DNA of 64,000 bases from Aspidiotus rigidus (Eukaryota > Arthropoda > Insecta > Hemiptera > Diaspididae), in contig JAVHKY010000004.1 in assembly GCA_035079385.1 (NCBI GenBank), forward strand, positions 15,655,001 through 15,719,000. The letters run 5' to 3'. Positions 61,001 through 64,000 of the stretch are shown here, one piece after another (the stretch's first letter is position 1; every line of letters starts with the position of its first letter). The position numbers and the translations under genes were made by a program. The notes under the pieces were generated by a model. The model was not told the DNA's origin. It saw only the letters and a list, made by a program, of their open reading frames with translations, and did no database searches.

Positions 61001-64000
61001 TAAGTAACACCTGGTTCGAGGAAAAGAGGTCAAGTTCAAACTTAGACATGAAAATTTCGGAGATGAGAAAGCCTAGTGGTGATCCAATGGGGATCCCTAC
61101 TTCATCAGGAAACTCGAAGAATTTCCCTTCAAATTTGCAGTAGTTGGGAGACCAGCAAGTGTTCAGAAGATCGAAAAATTCATGAAGGTCATTATGAGGA
61201 ATGTTGGCTTTGACGAGTAGCTCACCCATACGCTGGTAGTAGCAGTCTTAGGAATATTCGGGAACAAACCAACAACATCAAACGAGCAGATGGTCGTTCC
61301 CGGGGAGAGACTTACATCCTTGAGGACGTCAGTTAAAGAGGCCGAATTCAAGACCGAATGAGGGGATTCAAAATCAATTCGATTTTTGAACCAACGGTCA
61401 AGGAATTTGGCAAGAAGGTAGGTAGGAGAGGAGACGAAATTTCGGAAGCAACGCGCTTCGTTTTCCTCTCATATTTGGTTTCTTCGTCGGTGTTTAGAGT
61501 TGCATTTGAGATCCAAGTTCGTTAAATTCCGGTTTTATTCCGATTGTAAGGTTACGACTAAGAAACTGGAAAATTATATGAGGGAGAAGTGGATCAGAAC
61601 AGAGTTGCGAAGATGGTATCTTAAATTTAATATTACGACTAGATTAAACCTTATGGTCCATTCGAGACTCTCCGGCATGCTCTACCCCCCCCCCCTTGAG
61701 TTTGATTACTTTATGCGGGACGTCAATGAAAAGTGCCGGAAGTTTGAGATGAATTTGAAGGAGAAGAAAAATAAGAAGCTGTCCTCCCTAATGACGGTTA
61801 ATGAGGATGTGGGTGAGGGAGGGGTGAGTAACGGCATTGACGTTCATAAATTCCATCCCCCCCTCATAAATAATAGTCAGGTAGTCTTCAATAGTGACGA
61901 AACAGCCCTCCTCGAGAAAGGTTTGAAATTCAGTCTGCCTCCCCCAAGAATGATGAAACCTTGGCGAATGTTGTTGCGGATCTTGCGGTTAAGATTGGTC
62001 CTGGTTTTAATACCCAGAAAGTCTGTGCCGAATTAGTCCGTAATAACCCCCTCCCTTGCATGATTAATAAATTGGGAGGAGTGATTCAGGGTTTAAGGAG
62101 GAAGATGAAAGAGGGAGATTTGATCGTCACTAAGGCTGACAAGGGCAACGCTGTTGTATGTAGTGATGGAGAGATCGGCTTATTCTTCTAAGGTCCATGA
62201 AGTCCTACAGCAGTGTGGTGCTAAAGAGAGTGAGGATTTCAGTTTTCCCAAGCACGTCAAAAAAGTTAGGAATGTCATCAACAGGAGTGAGGCTGTTATC
62301 AAAACTCCTGCTTTGAAAAAAACCCTCCTTGTTCCTAACACCACACCACCCCTCCTCTACGGGCTGCCTAAAGTGCATAAGAACAATACCCCGATGCGAC
62401 CCGTTGTTTCTTTCGTCTCCTCTCCTACCTACCTTCTTGCCACATTTCTTGACCGTTGGCTCGAAAATCGATCTTCTGAACACTTGCTGGTCCCCCAAGT
62501 ACTGCAAATTTGAAGGGAAATTTTTTGAGTTCCCTGATGAAGTAGGGATTCCCATTGGATCACCACTAGGCTCTCACATCTCCGAAATTTTCATGTCTAA
62601 GTTTGAACTTGACCTCTTTTCCTCGAACCAGGTGTTACTTAATCATATTCACTATTGGCACAGGTACGTTGATGACGTTCTATGTACCTGGACTGGTCAC
62701 CCAGATCTCCTTGGTGAGTTTCTGAGGTATCTCAATTCCTGGTACCCTTCCATCAAATTTACGTTGGAAATAGGGGTATTTTCCATTAACTTTTTGGGTT
62801 TATCGATCTCTATAATAGACGGTATCCATAAGTTTGGAATTTACAGGAAAGATACTACGACCGATGTTTTAGTCCATGGTGGTTCGTTCAGTCCTGTTGC
62901 TCACAAGATGGCTGCATTTCATAGCCTAGTTCACAGACTGACTTGTATTCCTTTGAGTCAGTCTGCCTTCAACAAAGAGTTATTCACAATAAAACAGCTG
63001 GCCAGAGTGAATGGGGTCAATGACGACGTTGACGCGATGGTTCGGAGGAAAGTTACGAGGAGCCTCCTGGATTCCACCACCTCCCTCCCCCGAGACACGA
63101 TCCGTGATCGCCGTTTGCGTTGGATCAGTCTCCCTTTCCTGGGGAAGTTCTCCCTGCAATTGGGTCGGGCCCTTCGCCCGTTTGGCTTCAGACCCGCGTT
63201 TTACAACCCTACCACAGTCAAGAGGTTGTTTGTGAGACTGAAGGACCCCATACCTGTCGATGAGAGGAGTGGTGTTTATAAGTTGGAATGTGAGGATTGT
63301 GGAGGCTTTTTTATATTGGTGAGACCAGCCGCCAAATGAAAGTTAAAGTAGCTGAGCACCTGAAGTCTTGGAAGGAGGGACACTTAGGGGAGTCAGCTTT
63401 CGCCGATCACTTGATAAACAGTGGCCACGGCTTCCGCGAGGGATCCGAAAAGCTCCTCCATAAGGAGAATTCCTACCGTAAGCGCATCGCCCTCGAGAAT
63501 ATAGAGATAATGCGTCATCTCAACACTGACGGTATCACTGTCCTCAACTCGTACATTCCGGAAGATGGCCTGATCGAACTGGTTTATGACTCACACTGTG
63601 ATTTCTCGTTTGGATGATCTTAATACCTCGTTCTTCTCATTTGTTCGTCAGTTGCTTTCATTTCAGGCTTGAAGATGGTTTATTAACCGAAAGCGCACGT
63701 CGTCTTTTATTTTTCTGCGGTTTGCATGCTTTACTCCACGTCGGAGTATTCGTCTTTCGCGTTTATTATGGATAGCCGTGACTTGAAGGAACAGATTCGT
63801 TTTAATGATTCTTCATATTCGTTTCAGAGGGAGGGGGGGTGGCCTTATAATTTAATTTTCTTTTTCCTTTTTTTAGTTACAAGAAATTAAAGTTTCTTCA
63901 TTGGACCAGGGGGCTCACGGCACCCCTGTCGTATTGATGGAGGCTAATCAAAATTTCTCCTTGAACAGGAATTTTGCAAAAAGGCGATGGTACTAGTTTG
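51904..64000 (+). CDS. Ten-m/Ten-a: teneurin (Ten-m/Ten-a), six internal exons, partial gene
   Basis: Teneurins are large type II transmembrane proteins of synapses and developing tissue, with an intracellular domain, EGF repeats, a C-rich region, a plug, NHL, YD-shell and a toxin-like end. Exons: 51904-52023, 52420-52598, 59084-59232, 59308-59550, 59638-59803, 63969-64000 and onward. Phases fit at every junction and no stop intervenes over about 296 codons. The product covers the extracellular region just after the EGF/C-rich part. Family signatures: RVAVIRGLCVSQQGLPIMGI, FDFMVNGGETITLQFQRTPY, SVPWNQMIVISPVIMEL, AGYLSYLLIKLTES, DIGGWSLDVHHHYNFHEG and ILQKGDGT. The upstream EGF exons and downstream NHL/YD exons are not in view. 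The sequence does not let me choose between Ten-m and Ten-a. Two introns (6.5 and 4.2 kb) are swollen with mobile DNA, while two others are 75 and 87 nt. Confidence 0.93.
52420..52598 (+). CDS. Ten-m/Ten-a: teneurin exon b
   Basis: Acceptor TAATCAG before 52420, donor GTAGGT after 52598. Encodes FDFMVNGGETITLQFQR through LPYPP and ends on the first base of a Glu codon. It contains the conserved GG-x-(V/I)-TLQFQR and VPWNxxxVxxPV blocks of the teneurin plug domain. Confidence 0.93.
52706..52840 (+). repeat. short form of the 7303-9790 repeat
   Basis: CAGTACCGTAAAGTAAATTG through GACCCGGATATGTCTGG aligns with both ends of the 2.5-kb repeat at 7303-9790, joined directly here through CTACGTTGCTAAGAGTC. 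Confidence 0.65.
53267..53726. mobile_element. 460-bp MITE nested in the TGACGTCA cluster
   Basis: The ends ACCGGGTAGGGCAGAAAGAT and the reverse complement ACCGGGCGGGGCAAAAAGAT, followed on both sides by GTTACCAGTTAAATGGA, form inverted repeats of about 38 bp. It splits the family word GAGTTATATATGATAGG at TATA, so TA or TATA is the likely target duplication. Internal open frames are short and without a domain. Confidence 0.75.
54689..54873. mobile_element. 185-bp MITE with CAGGGGCGGATTCA ends
   Basis: Starts CAGGGGCGGATTCATG and ends CGTGAATCCGCCCCTG, inverted repeats of the type found on hAT MITEs. GGAGGG occurs directly on both flanks and may be part of the target duplication. The interior contains C-run plus A-run tracts near 54721 and 54828. 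Confidence 0.65.
55750..57765 (-). pseudogene. decayed R1-like LINE (endonuclease and RT remnants)
   Basis: Reading the minus strand from the right: RVHQGYGSLIDVTFVSKSP near 57660 is the end of the AP-type endonuclease (GTS.IDLTFAS motif). EYQLARKRPKKAIKDIKNSA near 57260 is the inter-domain helix found in R1-clade elements. KKVRLALIEKKDKPPGLPSS and then YRPLCQLDNADK near 56640-56590 are the RT entry block (KPG.P...S.YRPL.LLD). Stops and frameshifts interrupt these, and motif C was not identified. The element lies antisense in the 6.5-kb teneurin intron and carries a later MITE (56850-57060). Boundaries are approximate. Confidence 0.65.
56850..57060. mobile_element. 211-bp MITE inside the R1-like LINE
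   Basis: Starts CAGGGTGTCCACTTTTCT and ends with its inverted relative AGAAAAAGTGAACACCCTG. TGGTA is present directly on both sides (56845-56849 and 57061-57065), a 5-bp target duplication. The interior has repeated AAAGTCAGGGAA words. It lies between the endonuclease-side and RT remnants of the LINE, so it arrived later. Confidence 0.75.
57766..59083. other. teneurin intron, no gene recognised
   Basis: Diverged words such as TTCAAGTTCCTCTC and CCAAGTCATCC suggest old TGACGTCA-family DNA. The teneurin acceptor TTTATGTTTCAG closes the intron at 59083. Confidence 0.5.
59084..59232 (+). CDS. Ten-m/Ten-a: teneurin exon c
   Basis: The two leading bases AA complete the Glu codon begun at 52598. 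Encodes EILKFPVLEQDIPLC through LSTWVPEK and YLESQ; donor GTATTT at 59233, phase 0. The pattern C.......P.V..SW/TW.P...G....K......SQ is conserved in teneurins between the plug strands. Confidence 0.92.
59308..59550 (+). CDS. Ten-m/Ten-a: teneurin exon d
   Basis: 81 codons in phase 0, acceptor TTATAG, donor GTAAAT. Contains VLQDPIKLPGSNIYLLY, AGYLSYLLIKLTES, IPSTLTRIYVHVEVEG and FTWDKRNIYKQK, all of which follow the family consensus (Q.S..IPG...L.Y.SS...GYLS.....LT...IP..L..........EG, W.K.N.Y.Q.V). Confidence 0.93.
59638..59803 (+). CDS. Ten-m/Ten-a: teneurin exon e
   Basis: Encodes VYGITHAKVSIGYQY, then CPKIMWEIHAATMKGFEVD and DIGGWSLDVHHHYNFHEG. Ends with the first base of a Gly codon (donor GTTAGT) completed by GA at 63969. 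The GGW.LD.HH.YNFHEG block is among the most conserved in arthropod teneurins. Confidence 0.95.
59875..61441 (-). pseudogene. Penelope-like element, 5'-truncated minus copy
   Basis: Penelope-like retroelements encode an RT related to telomerase joined to a GIY-YIG nuclease. From right to left: SFDVVGLFPNIP (RT motif A aspartate), a frame change near 61230, FEFPDEVGIPIGSPLG (motif B), a one-base deletion near 60997 before RYVDDVLCTW (motif C), IKFTLEIGVFSINFLGLSIS, a C-x-x-C linker (CEDCGG), then the nuclease FYIGETSRQMKVKVAEHL at 60020-60346. The 5' edge at 61441 cuts the RT fingers (SSPTYLLAKFLDRW). Frameshifts leave it inactive. It keeps motif A, which the plus copy has lost. Confidence 0.88.
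61442..63928 (+). pseudogene. Penelope-like element, plus copy with RT deletion
   Basis: N-terminal region at 61500-62010 (VVFNSDETALLEKGLKFSLP, typical of the family). Frame changes occur near 61955 and 62160. The fingers follow: KADKGNAVV, LLYGLPKVHKNNTPMRPVVS and ATFLDRWLENR to about 62475. At 62479 about 208 bp present in the minus copy is missing, removing RT motif A and shifting the frame. The sequence then runs FPDEVGIPIGSPLGSHISEI, HRYVDDVLCTW, NFLGLSIS and the C-x-x-C linker to 63339. The GIY-YIG nuclease (FYIGETSR, then a conserved GHLGESAFADHLINSGHGF) is in another frame at 63297-63617. The 3' flank (63620-63760) mirrors 59880-60015. Inactive. Confidence 0.9.
63969..64000 (+). CDS. 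Ten-m/Ten-a: teneurin exon f, cut by window end
   Basis: Acceptor TTGAACAG before 63969. The GA completes the Gly codon from 59803, then ILQKGDGTSL, the start of the conserved YNFHEG-ILQKGDG block. The exon continues past 64000. Confidence 0.93.

Larger units (their letters stand above)
59845..63928. mobile_element. 4.08-kb inverted pair of Penelope-like elements in a teneurin intron
   Basis: The insert begins CAGGGGTGCCGTGAG and ends with the exact inverse CTCACGGCACCCCTG. TCGTA lies directly outside both ends (59837-59841 and 63929-63933), a probable 5-bp target duplication. Without it the intron would be about 75 nt, matching its neighbours (75 and 87 nt). Inside are a 5'-truncated minus copy (59875-61441) and a longer plus copy (61442-63928) meeting head to head, so the two 3' ends face outwards. 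Penelope-like elements often insert with an inverted, truncated partner, so the outer inverted repeat may simply be the shared 3' end. Confidence 0.85.

Noticed and set aside
62329..62475. N-terminal 50 codons of the 336-codon frame as the start of the Penelope RT
   Set aside because: The true upstream frame (PVVSFVSSPTYLLATFLDRW) is a different one. The long frame is opened by the 208-bp deletion.
62205..62555. 116-codon minus-strand frame across the Penelope element
   Set aside because: Antisense shadow of the RT fingers region. No domain.

Overview
This is a eukaryotic, intron-containing, repeat-rich and visibly AT-rich window. It is almost certainly from an arthropod, probably an insect. 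The best anchor is a set of six teneurin (Ten-m/Ten-a) exons on the + strand between 51904 and 64000, spliced with GT-AG introns in matching phases. The other content fits an insect: short 75-90 nt introns, Jockey/R1-type LINE fossils, Penelope-like elements, a Crypton-like tyrosine recombinase, and many MITEs. A sap-feeding hemipteran is possible, but that is a guess.

Layout. 1-6.4 kb: a tandem pair of related two-exon genes (2731-3354 and 5411-6027) encoding small secreted proteins of a family I do not recognise, separated by a dead LINE. 6.9-15.1 kb: blocks of a TGACGTCA-rich repeat family, a long non-coding 2.5-kb repeat, LINE remnants, a mariner/pogo-type MITE and a Penelope RT fragment. 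15.3-19.3 kb: a minisatellite, then a tandem array of about 650-bp units, each carrying the same MITE, with a LINE 3' end nested in it. 22.7-23.9 kb: two related long palindromes. 30.5-35.9 kb: a 3.2-kb satellite built on a palindromic ATTGTCCATTAATGGACAAT theme with a 239-bp higher-order repeat, flanked by TCGAC-rich sequence. 38.3-40.7 kb: an expanded TGACGTCA array and a CCTCCGGAGGC-rich repeat that also occurs, inverted, at 1.5-2.1 kb. 42.8-51.5 kb: an 8-kb segment bounded by diverged inverted repeats. It contains LINE fossils and a 3-kb unit with 30-bp terminal inverted repeats that carries a four-exon Crypton-like recombinase and a hAT-like fragment.

51.9-64 kb: teneurin exons. The 6.5-kb intron (52599-59083) is packed with nested repeats, including an R1-like LINE. 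The last intron holds a 4.08-kb inverted pair of Penelope-like elements. Removing this insertion leaves an intron of about 75 nt, the same size as its neighbours, so the insertion is clear. No teneurin exon upstream of 51904 was recognised. Everything to the left may therefore lie in a very large teneurin intron or upstream of the gene, and the secreted-protein pair could be nested inside it.

The functional content is one conserved receptor gene plus a small secreted-protein cluster. Nearly everything else I could classify is mobile or repeat-derived DNA, mostly decayed.
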